Virus record (IMG/VR): IMGVR_UViG_3300032020_001000
Span: 1 to 64,000 of that record
From: a virus
Reading direction: 5' to 3' (one strand)
DNA: 64,000 bases
Position 1 is the first letter of the stretch. Each line of letters opens with the position of its first letter. The notes under the pieces were generated by a model that was not told the DNA's origin, did no database searches, and saw only the letters and a list, made by a program, of their open reading frames with translations. Of the stretch, positions 7,024-15,333 are shown piece after piece. Both the position numbers and the translations under genes were made by a program.

Positions 7024-7461
7024 ATGCCGCCCCAGCCAAAGAGCGCTTGGCGACGGGACCAAGACGCCGAGTTGGCGAACATTGTCCGCTGGCTGCGCGA
7101 GCGAGCCGATGCCCTGCAGACACTCGCGGCGCAGCTGGAGGAAGAGACCGAGGTTGAGGCGGCCCAGCACTGGCTAGCGGAGCGTGCCGAAGTAGCGGCC
7201 GCCATACGGATGATCGAGGAAGGGCTTGAGCGCTGCCTACGCATGTCATTCGAGATAGGGGCGCTCTCCATGCGAGACTATCCTGCCTACCGCCGCCAGG
7301 GGCCAGGGAGCCTGCGGCGGCTCAAGCGCCGGCCGCGGTGCCCCAAATGCCGTGCGATTGAGACGGACACGCGGCTCGCTGGCAGCGCTTCGGACGGAGA
7401 TCGGCTCATATCACGCTGCGGCAAGGGACACGTGTGGGGATATGTCGGGCTGGGTCAGTGA
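7024..7461 (+). CDS. hypothetical protein with coiled coil and C-terminal zinc ribbon, 145 aa
   Basis: First gene right of the divergent switch, expected from a leaderless mRNA. Residues 15-70 are a long amphipathic helix; the C-terminus has CPKCRAIETD and SRCGKGHVWGY, a four-ligand ribbon. The 'C-x-G-H-W' ending recurs in 12874. Placement suggests an early or lysogeny-control protein. Confidence 0.7.
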   Translation: MPPQPKSAWRRDQDAELANIVRWLRERADALQTLAAQLEEETEVEAAQHWLAERAEVAAAIRMIEEGLERCLRMSFEIGALSMRDYPAYRRQGPGSLRRLKRRPRCPKCRAIETDTRLAGSASDGDRLISRCGKGHVWGYVGLGQ

Positions 7462-7485
7462 GTGGAGCAATGCGAGGAGGGCGAG

Positions 7486-8217
7486 ATGAGGCCGGGAGAC
7501 ATGGCACGAGTCCGGGCTGCAGAGGCTGCCACCGAGGCGCTGGTGGGCACCACGTGGGCCGTGGCGGGCATGCCAGCCCCGGGACGGCCCACGCCACCAC
7601 CCGTAGGCCGAACAGGGCACACAGGCGCCCGTAGCCCAAAGCGTGGGGCACCAGACGTCGCAGCCAGCGGGCGCATCGTGGAGCGCCTGGCACCCGGCTC
7701 CCCGCTCGAGCGGGAGCTCGCGGACTTCCTCGCGGCACATTGTGCACTCATAGACGGCATGCGGCTGACGCCGCCCGGGGACTACCGCAGCATCTACCAC
7801 TGGCTGGTGGAGCATGGGCGGTGGATGCAGCTGCATCCCCGCCCCGCGCAGGCCGATGCACGGCGGATGATGGCGCGACTCCGGCGGCGCATCCAGCCCG
7901 AGGAGCAGCAGTGCTACCGCAACGCGCAGATGGCAGCCATCGAGGGCGAGCCAAACGTGGTGTACTGCGACGGGATGGCGCTGCCGTCTGGACTGATACC
8001 GGTATGGCATGCGTGGGTGCTGGTCGACGGGCTGGTGTGGGACCCCACGTGGGAACTGCTCGGCGACAGGCGCCCCGATGACGTCGCCTATCTCGGCACC
8101 GACCTGGCGACCACCATCGTGTGCGAGGCCATCGTGGCGCACCAGGAGCACTCGAGCATCGTCGACGATTGGCAGCGGCGCTGGCCGCTGCTGCGCGGGA
8201 ATAAATCATGCAAGTGA
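7486..8217 (+). CDS. putative transglutaminase/papain-like protein
   Basis: ATG 7486 has GAGGAGGG about 8 nt upstream. The 243-aa protein has a flexible Pro-rich N-terminus and a C-terminal core with QQCYRNAQ (Cys), PVWHAWVLVDG (His) and VWDPTW (Asp), in the order and spacing of Cys-His-Asp transglutaminase-like folds. Function would be thiol proteolysis or amide transfer. The assignment rests on these motifs only. Confidence 0.5.
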   Translation: MRPGDMARVRAAEAATEALVGTTWAVAGMPAPGRPTPPPVGRTGHTGARSPKRGAPDVAASGRIVERLAPGSPLERELADFLAAHCALIDGMRLTPPGDYRSIYHWLVEHGRWMQLHPRPAQADARRMMARLRRRIQPEEQQCYRNAQMAAIEGEPNVVYCDGMALPSGLIPVWHAWVLVDGLVWDPTWELLGDRRPDDVAYLGTDLATTIVCEAIVAHQEHSSIVDDWQRRWPLLRGNKSCK

Positions 8218-10178
8218 CGATGAGCGAGGGCATATACATCGCGGAATCCAGGTACCCCGAGCGCGAGATCCCCAAGGCGGCGGGCATGCGGTGGAATGCG
8301 ACCGCGCAGCGGTGGCAAACTACCGACTGGCGCATTGCGCTCAAGCTGGCCGAGTACTGCGATGACGCAGCCCGGGCGGCCATCGAGGCCGGACAGCAGG
8401 CGGAGGCCGATAGCAGAGAGGCAAGCCGCGCGACGGACGCCGAGATCGAAATCCCAGCGCCGGGGGGCCTCGAGTATATGCCCTTCCAGATGGCGGGGAT
8501 CGCATATGCGCTTGCGCGAGAGACCACACTGATCGGGGACGAGATGGGCCTTGGGAAGACGGTCGAGGCGCTCGGCGTGGTCAATGCGCGCGAGGACATC
8601 CGGCGCGTTCTCATCATCTGCCCCGCCTCGCTGCGCATCAACTGGCGTCGGGAGGCGGAGCGATGGCTCACGCGCCGCATGAGCGTGGAGATTGCCGACA
8701 GCGGCGAGCTGCCCGCCGCCGACGTGACCATCATCAACTATGACATCCTGCACCGCCATGAGATCTCGCTGCGCGCCCGCGCCTGGGACTTACTGATCGT
8801 GGACGAGTGTCACTACCTGAAGAACCCGAAGGCGCGACGGACGCAGGAAGTATTCGGGCATTGGGACCGCGATCCTGACAAGCGGATCGCGCCGATCCCG
8901 GCGCGGCGCCGGCTCTACCTCACCGGGACGCCGATCGTGAACCGGCCTATCGAGCTGTGGCCGATACTGAGGAGCGTCGGGTGGCGGAACTGGCGCGATT
9001 TCGTCGTGCGCTACTGCGCGGGCTATCAGGATAAGTATGGTTGGAAAGTTGATGGCGCCTCCCACCTCGAGGAGCTGCAGGATAAGCTCCGCAGCACGAT
9101 CATGGTGCGGCGGCTGAAGCGGGACGTGCTCGCCGAACTCCCGGCGAAGCGGCGCCAGGTGATCGAGCTGCCGGCGAACGGCGCGGAGGCCGTGGTGCAG
9201 GCAGAGGCGGACGCGTGGGCTACGCAGCGCGATCGCCTCGAGGCACTGCAGGCCGCCGTCGAGATGGCTAAGGCGTCGGAATCCGATGAGGACTACCGGG
9301 CCGCGGTCGAGGCGCTGCGCGAGGGCATGCAGGTCGCGTTCACGGAGATGGCGCGACTGCGGCATGAGACGGCGCTGGCCAAGGTGCCATATGTCATCGA
9401 GCATCTGTGCGAGGCCGTAGATAGCAGCGGACGCGTGGTCTGCTACGCCCACCACCACGACGTCATTGCAGCCATCAGGGCCGGGCTAACCGAGGCCGGC
9501 ATCGAGTCGGTGGCGCTGACCGGCGAGATGGGGATGATGCAGCGGCAGGAGAGCGTGGATTGCTTCCAGGCCGAGGACGGGCCGGCCGTGTTCGTTGGCA
9601 GCATCCAGGCCGCGGGCCTCGGGATCACGCTGACCGCGGCGAGCCACGTGGTGTTCGCGGAACTGGACTGGGTCCCCGGCAACATGAGCCAGGCCGAGGA
9701 TCGCCTCCACCGCATCGGGCAGCGCGAATCCGTGCTCGTCCAGCACCTGGTGCTCGAGGGGTCGCTCGACGCCGAGATAGCCCGGCGGCTGGTGGAGAAG
9801 CAGGCGGTGATCGACCGGGCGCTCGACCGGCCGGGCGAGGCGGCGGCGATCGAGCCGGGCTGGGGCACGCTCATCAGCATTGGCGACGCCAGCACGCGGC
9901 GGGACAGCCGGGCCGAGATTGAGGAGCAAGCGGAAAACATTTCCGCACATGAGATCGAGGCCATCCACGCGCAGTTGCGGATGCTGGCCGGGATGTGCGA
10001 TGGCGCGCAGCGCCTCGACGGCGCCGGCTTCAGTCGCTACGATGCGCCGACCGGGCATCGGCTCGCGGCGCTGCCGACGCTGACGCCGAGGCAGGCGGCG
10101 CTGGGCAGACGGATGGTATGCACCTACCGAGCGCAACTGGAGGCGGCTGGATTTCGGGGCGGCGAGAAGGGAGCATGA
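8208..10178 (+). CDS. SNF2-family DNA helicase/translocase
   Basis: 656 aa. Residues ~5-45 (IYIAESRYPEREIPKAAG, then RWNATAQRW) match a DUF5710-like DNA-binding module. The ATPase follows: GDEMGLGKT (Walker A, ~107-115), IVDECHYLKN (DExH, ~197), LYLTGTPIVN (motif III), then AEDRLHRIGQRE (motif VI, ~500). Phage members act in replication, fork remodelling or recombination. It overlaps the previous gene by 10 nt. No nuclease domain is attached. Confidence 0.93.
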   Translation: MQVTMSEGIYIAESRYPEREIPKAAGMRWNATAQRWQTTDWRIALKLAEYCDDAARAAIEAGQQAEADSREASRATDAEIEIPAPGGLEYMPFQMAGIAYALARETTLIGDEMGLGKTVEALGVVNAREDIRRVLIICPASLRINWRREAERWLTRRMSVEIADSGELPAADVTIINYDILHRHEISLRARAWDLLIVDECHYLKNPKARRTQEVFGHWDRDPDKRIAPIPARRRLYLTGTPIVNRPIELWPILRSVGWRNWRDFVVRYCAGYQDKYGWKVDGASHLEELQDKLRSTIMVRRLKRDVLAELPAKRRQVIELPANGAEAVVQAEADAWATQRDRLEALQAAVEMAKASESDEDYRAAVEALREGMQVAFTEMARLRHETALAKVPYVIEHLCEAVDSSGRVVCYAHHHDVIAAIRAGLTEAGIESVALTGEMGMMQRQESVDCFQAEDGPAVFVGSIQAAGLGITLTAASHVVFAELDWVPGNMSQAEDRLHRIGQRESVLVQHLVLEGSLDAEIARRLVEKQAVIDRALDRPGEAAAIEPGWGTLISIGDASTRRDSRAEIEEQAENISAHEIEAIHAQLRMLAGMCDGAQRLDGAGFSRYDAPTGHRLAALPTLTPRQAALGRRMVCTYRAQLEAAGFRGGEKGA

Positions 10179-10744
10179 TGATGCGAGAGACCAGGGACGA
10201 GACGATCCGCAGGCGGTTCTGGGCCAAGGTCAACAAGGGGCCAGATTGCTGGATCTGGCGGGCGGGACGGACTGGTCCCTTCGGTCAGATGAGAGACGAG
10301 AATCAGCGGCGTGTGGTCGCTCACCGCTTGGCCTATCGCATGGAGATCGGCGATATCCCCGCGGGCATGTGCGTGGTTCGGACGTGCAAGAATCCCCTAT
10401 GCGTCAGGCCCGCCCATTTGCGGTTGGCGTCGGAGAGGGATGCCACGCTAGATGGAGCCGTGCGAGCCTCGAGGGAGTACCGCGCACGAATCGCAGCGCT
10501 GATAGGGGTGGCACCCCGGAGTAGGCCTCGCATCCTGCCTCGGCGGGGGCCGCTTGGGAAGCGCACCTATCTGCATCGGGCCGGATTCAGTGACGAGGAC
10601 ATTCTGCGCACCTATGCGGGCAGTCAGGGCCTGCGAGATGCAGCAATTACCTTGGCAAGCAGGTCGGGGGTTACGATCTCCTGGAGCGCGCTGGCTGGGC
10701 TCGTGCGTCAGATCGCGGCCGAGCGCGTCGGGGGCGCGGGATGA
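10175..10744 (+). CDS. HNH-type endonuclease-like protein with altered His
   Basis: ATG 10175, GAGAAGGGAG upstream. Residues ~20-85 match phage free-standing HNH proteins: DCWIWRAG, AHRLAYRMEIGDIP, then CKNPLCVRPAHL. The His that normally precedes the Cys (VxHxC) is Arg here (VVRTC), so catalysis may be weakened. The C-terminal 90 aa look like a DNA-binding helical domain. Likely a homing-type mobile gene. Confidence 0.75.
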   Translation: MMMRETRDETIRRRFWAKVNKGPDCWIWRAGRTGPFGQMRDENQRRVVAHRLAYRMEIGDIPAGMCVVRTCKNPLCVRPAHLRLASERDATLDGAVRASREYRARIAALIGVAPRSRPRILPRRGPLGKRTYLHRAGFSDEDILRTYAGSQGLRDAAITLASRSGVTISWSALAGLVRQIAAERVGGAG

Positions 10745-10873
10745 CGCGCCAAGGCACACACGGCGGGACCCTGTGCGGCTGTGTGCGGTTCCCCGGGGTG
10801 GGGACGGCCGCAGGTAGCACTGGGCAGGGAACGGCGCACACGCAGGCAGACAGGGGGCATTTCGTGCGGCGCT

Positions 10874-10973
10874 GCGCACGGCCGTTCGCTGCCCGGCGGC
10901 CCGAAAAGACAGTTCGGCCCGCGCGAGAACAGGCGCCCACGCCGGTTGACTTTGCCTGTCGTTGTGGTAACAT
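10874..10973 (+). promoter_or_regulatory. repeated regulatory module, copy 2, with promoter
   Basis: GCGCACGGCCGTTCGCTG (10874-10891), GAAAAGACAGTTCGG, then TTGACT (10946-10951), 16-nt spacer, TAACAT (10968-10973), followed by GACTGTCCGAC. It serves the gene at 11019. The gap 10745-11018 otherwise holds no convincing gene; the ORF that runs through it crosses the promoter. Confidence 0.7.
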
Positions 10974-11018
10974 CCGACTGTCCGACAGGGCGGGCGGGAG
11001 CCCAGAGAGGAGCGGACG

Positions 11019-11417
11019 ATGAGGATGCCGAGACTGAGACTGGAGAACCTCGAGGGAGAGGAGCTCGAGGTCGCGCGGTTGATCACCCGCAGCAACGGCA
11101 GCCTGCGCGCGAGCAAGCCGGACCTGCGCAAGGGCGATGAGCACCGGCGCGCAGCCTACGTCTGGAGGATGGTGGCCTTCAGCGTCTCGCCGATCCGCGC
11201 GCATCACTGCATGCCGGTCTGTGCAGAGTTCTACCTGCCGACCCGCTGCGGCGAGGAGGGGCACCGCGAGCTGGTCAAGCACCTCGATGACATCGCCAAC
11301 GCCATCGTCAATACCGTGCCGAAGGCCGAGTGGCATGGGGTCATCCGGTGGGGGCAGGCATTCGGCATGATTGGGAGGCCGCGCTACAACGAGGAGGGCG
11401 CGGTCATCTACCGCTGA
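11019..11417 (+). CDS. hypothetical early protein, 132 aa
   Basis: ATG 11019 behind GAGAGGAG. Soluble alpha/beta protein (ENLEGEELEVARLIT..., AVIYR at the end) with no family recognised. First gene after promoter module 2, so probably early expressed. Confidence 0.7.
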   Translation: MRMPRLRLENLEGEELEVARLITRSNGSLRASKPDLRKGDEHRRAAYVWRMVAFSVSPIRAHHCMPVCAEFYLPTRCGEEGHRELVKHLDDIANAIVNTVPKAEWHGVIRWGQAFGMIGRPRYNEEGAVIYR

Positions 11418-11501
11418 GAACCGCCGGCACCGCGCCGGCCCCACCGCCTGGAGACGGACGGCGGGGCGGGCGCGACGCCCGAGGAGGGGACGGGAACGCA
11501 G

Positions 11502-11810
11502 ATGAGACAGATGAGCCAGATGACGATGCGAGCGGCGGCAGCCGCGCAGGAGAAACGGCGTCGGCAGCGGGCAACCATCAAGTGCGGGGAACACACGGGA
11601 CAGCTCGTGGCGCGCTGGACGTCCAGCGTCTGCGAGATGCGCGTCTACCACTTCCCCACGCACGACCAGCCCTGGTGGGTGACCGATGACCTGCCGCAGG
11701 TCTATCGCAAGTGCGCATCCCGCGAGGAGGCCGAACGCGCCGCCCAGGAACTCCTGCGGTCTGCGACCCTGGACATCCTCCATCAGCCCGAGTGCATTCA
11801 AGGCATCTGA
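11502..11810 (+). CDS. hypothetical protein, 102 aa
   Basis: ATG 11502 after a GC-rich 84-nt gap containing a GGCACCGCGCC hairpin. Basic N-terminal helix (AAAAAQEKRRRQRATIK), then a beta-rich middle. Function unknown. Confidence 0.6.
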   Translation: MRQMSQMTMRAAAAAQEKRRRQRATIKCGEHTGQLVARWTSSVCEMRVYHFPTHDQPWWVTDDLPQVYRKCASREEAERAAQELLRSATLDILHQPECIQGI

Positions 11811-11824
11811 AGATGGGCGAACTA

Positions 11825-11848
11825 GCCCCGCAGCCTGCGGGCAGGGGC
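11825..11848 (+). promoter_or_regulatory. structured leader GCCCC-GCA-GCC/GGC-A-GGGGC, copy 1
   Basis: Two stacked stems (GCCCC/GGGGC and GCC/GGC) flank an asymmetric internal loop, GCA on one side and A on the other. The same shape occurs at 12042 and 13363. It ends about 5 nt before the Shine-Dalgarno of the gene at 11863. Confidence 0.55.
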
Positions 11849-11862
11849 GGGAGGAGACGAGG

Positions 11863-12042
11863 ATGACAGTAGGTGACATGCGGAAGAAGTTCGTAGCCGA
11901 CTGCATGACTAGCGCCCTATTCCGCACGGCGTTAATGCACGTTGGCTTACCCGAAGCGCCGGATGACACGGAACTGAGCGAGCAACAAGCAGCGGCAATC
12001 AAGGAGGCAATACAACGAGAGTATGCGGCGTGGAAGGACTAG
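11863..12042 (+). CDS. small protein, 59 aa
   Basis: ATG 11863 with GGAGGAGACGAGG upstream. Predicted helical (FVADCMTSALFRTALMHVG, QAAAIKEAIQREYAAW). Unknown function. Lies directly after structured leader copy 1. Confidence 0.6.
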   Translation: MTVGDMRKKFVADCMTSALFRTALMHVGLPEAPDDTELSEQQAAAIKEAIQREYAAWKD

Positions 12043-12067
12043 CCCCGCAGCCCGGACGGGCAGGGGC
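12042..12067 (+). promoter_or_regulatory. structured leader, copy 2
   Basis: GCCCC-GCA-GCCC, loop GGAC, GGGC-A-GGGGC. The inner stem differs in length and sequence from copy 1, but the GCA/A internal loop is identical. Precedes the gene at 12083. Confidence 0.55.
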
Positions 12068-12082
12068 GCAGGAGGAAGTGAG

Positions 12083-12259
12083 ATGAAGTCCTGGGTCGTC
12101 ACAGTGTATAACCCGGGCGCATGGCCGAAGCGAGAGGCGATGTATTCCTGCACAGTCCTGGCCAATACCAGAGCCGAGGCACGCCTAGCAGGCATTGTTG
12201 AGCTCAGGCACAAGGCGGGAGGCAGGCCGATCACGGTAAGACCACTGCCCCAGAGCTAG
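12083..12259 (+). CDS. small protein, 58 aa
   Basis: ATG 12083 with CAGGAGGAAG upstream. Beta-alpha-beta pattern (SWVVTVYNPG, YSCTVLANTRAEARLAG, ITVRPL). Unknown; typical small early phage protein. Confidence 0.6.
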   Translation: MKSWVVTVYNPGAWPKREAMYSCTVLANTRAEARLAGIVELRHKAGGRPITVRPLPQS

Positions 12260-12383
12260 TGAATGCCCAGTATATCGGCCAAGGGTGACCGCCGAACTAG
12301 CTGCCCTGGCGCCGACAGAGGCGCCCAGAACTGGCGCCGGGGCAGCAGGTGCGGCAGCCAGCCGCAGGCAGGAGGTGAGCAAC

Positions 12384-12797
12384 GTGAGTGAGCCGGTCAA
12401 AATGGACGACTACGGGCTGATAGATGAGTCCGGGGTGCCCATCTACTGCGTGAACGATCCGTGCGAGTCGCAGGCGCTGTCCTACCGGGGGCGCGTAGGC
12501 GGCGAACCCATCGCGCTGTGTTTGACCTGCGGCCAGGCTTACGACCTGGCCGACGGCAGCCCGAAGCGCGTGTGGGTAGTGGTGGCGGAATACGGCGGCA
12601 TCGTGGATGACGCCCTCGCCTTCGCCACCGAGGACGAGGCGGAGGCACAGGCACAGACCCTGCGCGCCCAGGACCTCTTCAACGAGCAGGAGGACAGCAT
12701 CAGCGTTTGGGACGTGCTGGTGGGCCTGCAGAGCCAGCAGGATGACGAGGTGCTGATCTGCCCGAACGGGGCGAAGGTTCCTCTGGACACCTTGTGA
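12384..12797 (+). CDS. zinc-ribbon-containing hypothetical protein, 137 aa
   Basis: GTG 12384 was chosen because AGGAGG lies 7-12 nt upstream; an ATG at 12402 is the alternative. Contains YCVNDPC and LCLTCGQ (four Cys), then an acidic C-terminal half. Preceded by another GC-rich hairpin leader (CTGGCGCC ... GGCGCCGGGGCAG, 12302-12345). Function unknown. Confidence 0.65.
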   Translation: MSEPVKMDDYGLIDESGVPIYCVNDPCESQALSYRGRVGGEPIALCLTCGQAYDLADGSPKRVWVVVAEYGGIVDDALAFATEDEAEAQAQTLRAQDLFNEQEDSISVWDVLVGLQSQQDDEVLICPNGAKVPLDTL

Positions 12798-12873
12798 GCA
12801 GCCCCGGTGTCTGGCGGTGGGCGACCGCCGCCAGGCGCAGCGAGCTGCTCGCTGAGAAAGGCGGTGGCGAGCC

Positions 12874-13335
12874 ATGACAACGGGAGTCTCTTGGTTCGAT
12901 CAACAGCAGCCCTTTGAGCGCGTAGAGGACAAGGCGTTGAACGCGGTGGCATTGTGGCTCGACAGCGCTGGATACCCGGACGCGGCGGCTGCGGTTGCGG
13001 CGGAGGTACATCACCGCGCACATGAGTGGTTCGAGACTCTGCAGCGCCAACCGCAGCGCACCCGCTATCTGTATTATCGCCGCCCCGGGCGCGGCAGCAA
13101 ATGGGCGAAGCATCGCCCGGCCTGCCCGGAGTGCGGCGGCGGGGCGGCGGAACTGAAGCAGAGCGGCTGGAGCATGGGGCTGCGCGCCGGAATGAAGTGT
13201 GAGCAACTGACGGCGCGCTGTGCGAATGGCCATCTCTACCAGTTCGAGGCGTACAGCAAGCCCGACAAGCAAGCGCGCAGCGAAGACAAGATGGTACGCG
13301 GACTGAATCGCGCTGTTGCCAAGGTGTTCCGATAA
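12874..13335 (+). CDS. hypothetical protein with zinc ribbon, 153 aa
   Basis: ATG 12874. Helical N-terminal half (LNAVALWLDSAGYPDAAAA) and a C-terminal ribbon (CPECGGG ... ARCANGHLYQF). The ribbon resembles that of 7024. Possibly nucleic-acid binding. Confidence 0.65.
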   Translation: MTTGVSWFDQQQPFERVEDKALNAVALWLDSAGYPDAAAAVAAEVHHRAHEWFETLQRQPQRTRYLYYRRPGRGSKWAKHRPACPECGGGAAELKQSGWSMGLRAGMKCEQLTARCANGHLYQFEAYSKPDKQARSEDKMVRGLNRAVAKVFR

Positions 13336-13362
13336 GCAACCAGAACCGGGACGGAGCGATCA

Positions 13363-13391
13363 GCCCCGCAGCCCCCGCCGGGGGCAGGGGC
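13363..13391 (+). promoter_or_regulatory. structured leader, copy 3
   Basis: GCCCC-GCA-GCCCC, loop, GGGGC-A-GGGGC. Third copy with the same asymmetric GCA/A internal loop and different inner stem pairs, before GGAGAGGACGAGC and the ATG at 13410. Confidence 0.55.
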
Positions 13392-13409
13392 GGAACGGAG
13401 AGGACGAGC

Positions 13410-14138
13410 ATGACAGAGACGACGCTGAGGAGAGAGGCGAAAGCGAAGCGCGGTTGCGGCTATCGCAAAGCCGGCGCCCTGTATCTCGTGAGCGATGGGC
13501 CAGCCCACGAGTGCGGGTTGCTGCCGCGCGAGCTGACAGTGTGCCCCTGCTGCAACGCGGGGGTGCACCAGAAAATCGGGTGGTCCTGGGCGCAGGCGCG
13601 CATGGTGCTGCGGGCCGAGGACGTCCACGGCTGCGGCCAGGGATGCGACGCGCTGTGCGGCATGCGCGGCATGGCGCATGACCTCGAGCGGAAGATGGGA
13701 CTGATCTGGGTCGGCGCGAAGTACTACCCGACCCCCGCCGACTTCGTGCGCGAGGGCCTGGAGATGGGCATCTCCCGACGCGTCGCGGCCGTGCCCAAGG
13801 GCTTCCTGCTCGGCGAGACTTGGGTGCTGCTCGCACATCCGCTGGCGATTGAGTGCCTCCTCTGCGTGGGCGGCAAGGTCAACGCGATCGAGCCCGGAGC
13901 CGAGCCGGTAGACTGCGAGGCGTGCCGGGCCAAGGGCAAGCGCGCCGGCGTGTTCGGTCTGTTCCGGCCCACCCGCATCGAGCAGATCATCACCGAGACC
14001 CAGAGCCGGGACCCGGAGCTGCTCGAGCGCCTCGGCAAGCGCGGCATCACGCCGGTCGTGGTGGCCGACGGCGACCCCGACCATATCCCTGGCGAGGCCG
14101 CAGGGGACTCCGAAGATGGCACCGAAAATGAGGCTTGA
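13410..14138 (+). CDS. Cys-rich hypothetical phage protein, 242 aa
   Basis: ATG 13410. Several Cys pairs: VCPCCNAG, HGCGQGCDALCG, ECLLCVGG and DCEACRAKG, enough for two zinc sites. The fold is unknown to me, although proteins of this look (start 'GCGYRKxGxLYLV') recur in large phages. The 3' end overlaps the promoter at 14135. Confidence 0.7.
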   Translation: MTETTLRREAKAKRGCGYRKAGALYLVSDGPAHECGLLPRELTVCPCCNAGVHQKIGWSWAQARMVLRAEDVHGCGQGCDALCGMRGMAHDLERKMGLIWVGAKYYPTPADFVREGLEMGISRRVAAVPKGFLLGETWVLLAHPLAIECLLCVGGKVNAIEPGAEPVDCEACRAKGKRAGVFGLFRPTRIEQIITETQSRDPELLERLGKRGITPVVVADGDPDHIPGEAAGDSEDGTENEA

Positions 14139-14163
14139 CAATCCCGCGGCCAGGGCTTATCAT
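14135..14163 (+). promoter_or_regulatory. promoter TTGACA-N17-TATCAT
   Basis: TTGACA (14135-14140), 17-nt spacer, TATCAT (14158-14163). A TGCCAGGGG ... TTGGCA hairpin follows in the leader before the gene at 14200. Confidence 0.75.
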
Positions 14164-14199
14164 GCCCTTGCCAGGGGCCTCCTTGGCAGAGGAGAGACG

Positions 14200-14577
14200 A
14201 TGGGAATGGACCCTCGCGCCGCCGACAGCACGGTGGACATCCACGACCTCATCGAGTCGTTGACCCGCGCCATCGCCGCCTGCCCCGGGTATGAGGTCGA
14301 CGACAAGACGGGCGGCCCCGCTGCGCTCGAGTTCGCACTCCACCGCGCCATACAGCACTGGGATCGCGGCCAGTCGCCTCGCTCCACCGGAGAGGTGGTA
14401 TGCGGGGTGGCTGCCGATCTAGGAGTGAGCGCTGCGCAGGCGCGCGAGCTCGCGGCCGCCATCGAGCATGGACTGGATGCGGTTGGCGACGATGCCGCGG
14501 CGGGGCGCCAATGGCTGCGCGCGATCAGGGGTTACGCCCGCGCCGCTGCCCGGGAGGTGGCGAGTGAACAGCGTTAG
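14200..14577 (+). CDS. hypothetical protein, 125 aa
   Basis: ATG 14200 with GGAGAG upstream. Mostly helical acidic protein. It is expressed from its own consensus promoter and overlaps the next gene by 14 nt. No family recognised. Confidence 0.65.
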   Translation: MGMDPRAADSTVDIHDLIESLTRAIAACPGYEVDDKTGGPAALEFALHRAIQHWDRGQSPRSTGEVVCGVAADLGVSAAQARELAAAIEHGLDAVGDDAAAGRQWLRAIRGYARAAAREVASEQR

Positions 14578-15112
14578 CCGGTTGGCGATCGCGATAGTGG
14601 CCATAACCATCGTTGTCGCCGTGGTGCTGCCGAACAGGCGGCCGCCGCCAGAGGACCGGACGCCATCGCTGGCCCCAGGCGAAGATGGTGTGCGCCGCGC
14701 TGCCGAACTCCGCGATGCAGAAGCCGAGCTGATCCAAGCGCGGCGGGCCGCGGCGGATACAGAGGGCCGGCCGCCCCACTTACAACCCTCGCCGGCCGTT
14801 ACCACATCGCCGACGGGGGGGGATGATGGCGTGGCGGCATATCTGGATCGCCTCATGGCCGTCCCAGCCACGAGGAAGTACATCATGCGGATTCACCGGC
14901 CCGATCCCGGACTGCCACTGGTCTATGTGGACTGCAAGGAGGGCGTGCCCGATTGGCAGATCGAGGAGATCGTGCGCGTCATCACCAAGGGGGTGCACGA
15001 GAATTCGGAGACGGGCACCGCCACCGTGATAGCCCAGGTGGACGGGATCACCATGGTGCAGGGTGAGTACAAGATCTTCAGCGGGGCCATCGAGGTGAAG
15101 AGCCTGCGGTAG
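14564..15112 (+). CDS. membrane-anchored protein, 182 aa
   Basis: GTG 14564 (VNSVSRLAIAIVAITIV...) with GGGAGGTGG upstream. One N-terminal transmembrane helix is followed by a Pro/Glu-rich linker and a C-terminal alpha/beta domain of about 90 aa facing the periplasm or outside. Located next to integrase, so a lysogenic conversion or superinfection-exclusion role is possible but unproven. Confidence 0.65.
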   Translation: MNSVSRLAIAIVAITIVVAVVLPNRRPPPEDRTPSLAPGEDGVRRAAELRDAEAELIQARRAAADTEGRPPHLQPSPAVTTSPTGGDDGVAAYLDRLMAVPATRKYIMRIHRPDPGLPLVYVDCKEGVPDWQIEEIVRVITKGVHENSETGTATVIAQVDGITMVQGEYKIFSGAIEVKSLR

Positions 15113-15128
15113 GGCGCCAAAATAGAGC

Positions 15129-15158
15129 TTGACAGCCCCCGGGGCATTGTGGTAACGT
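15129..15158 (+). promoter_or_regulatory. promoter upstream of attP/integrase
   Basis: TTGACA (15129-15134), 18-nt spacer, TAACGT (15153-15158), inside GTGGTAAC as in the modules at 10946 and 47994. It would drive a ~390-nt leader that includes the tRNA fragment before the integrase start. Confidence 0.55.
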
Positions 15159-15333
15159 ACCAATCAGACTGCTAGAGGCAAGCCGAGTGACCGCTTACTC
15201 ACCAACCAGGGAGGCATTCACACCGAGCGCCGCGAGTTCGTCGGGGCCGGCCCCCCCCGCAGGCTTGTCTCTAGCAGGATTCGCCTTCGCAGGATCGGGC
15301 CGGCCCTGGCGGCCCAAGGAGCAAACCGCACAG

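Noticed and set aside
10741-11022. 93-aa + strand ORF overlapping the HNH gene stop
   Set aside because: It runs straight through regulatory module 2 and its promoter and has no coding-like composition.
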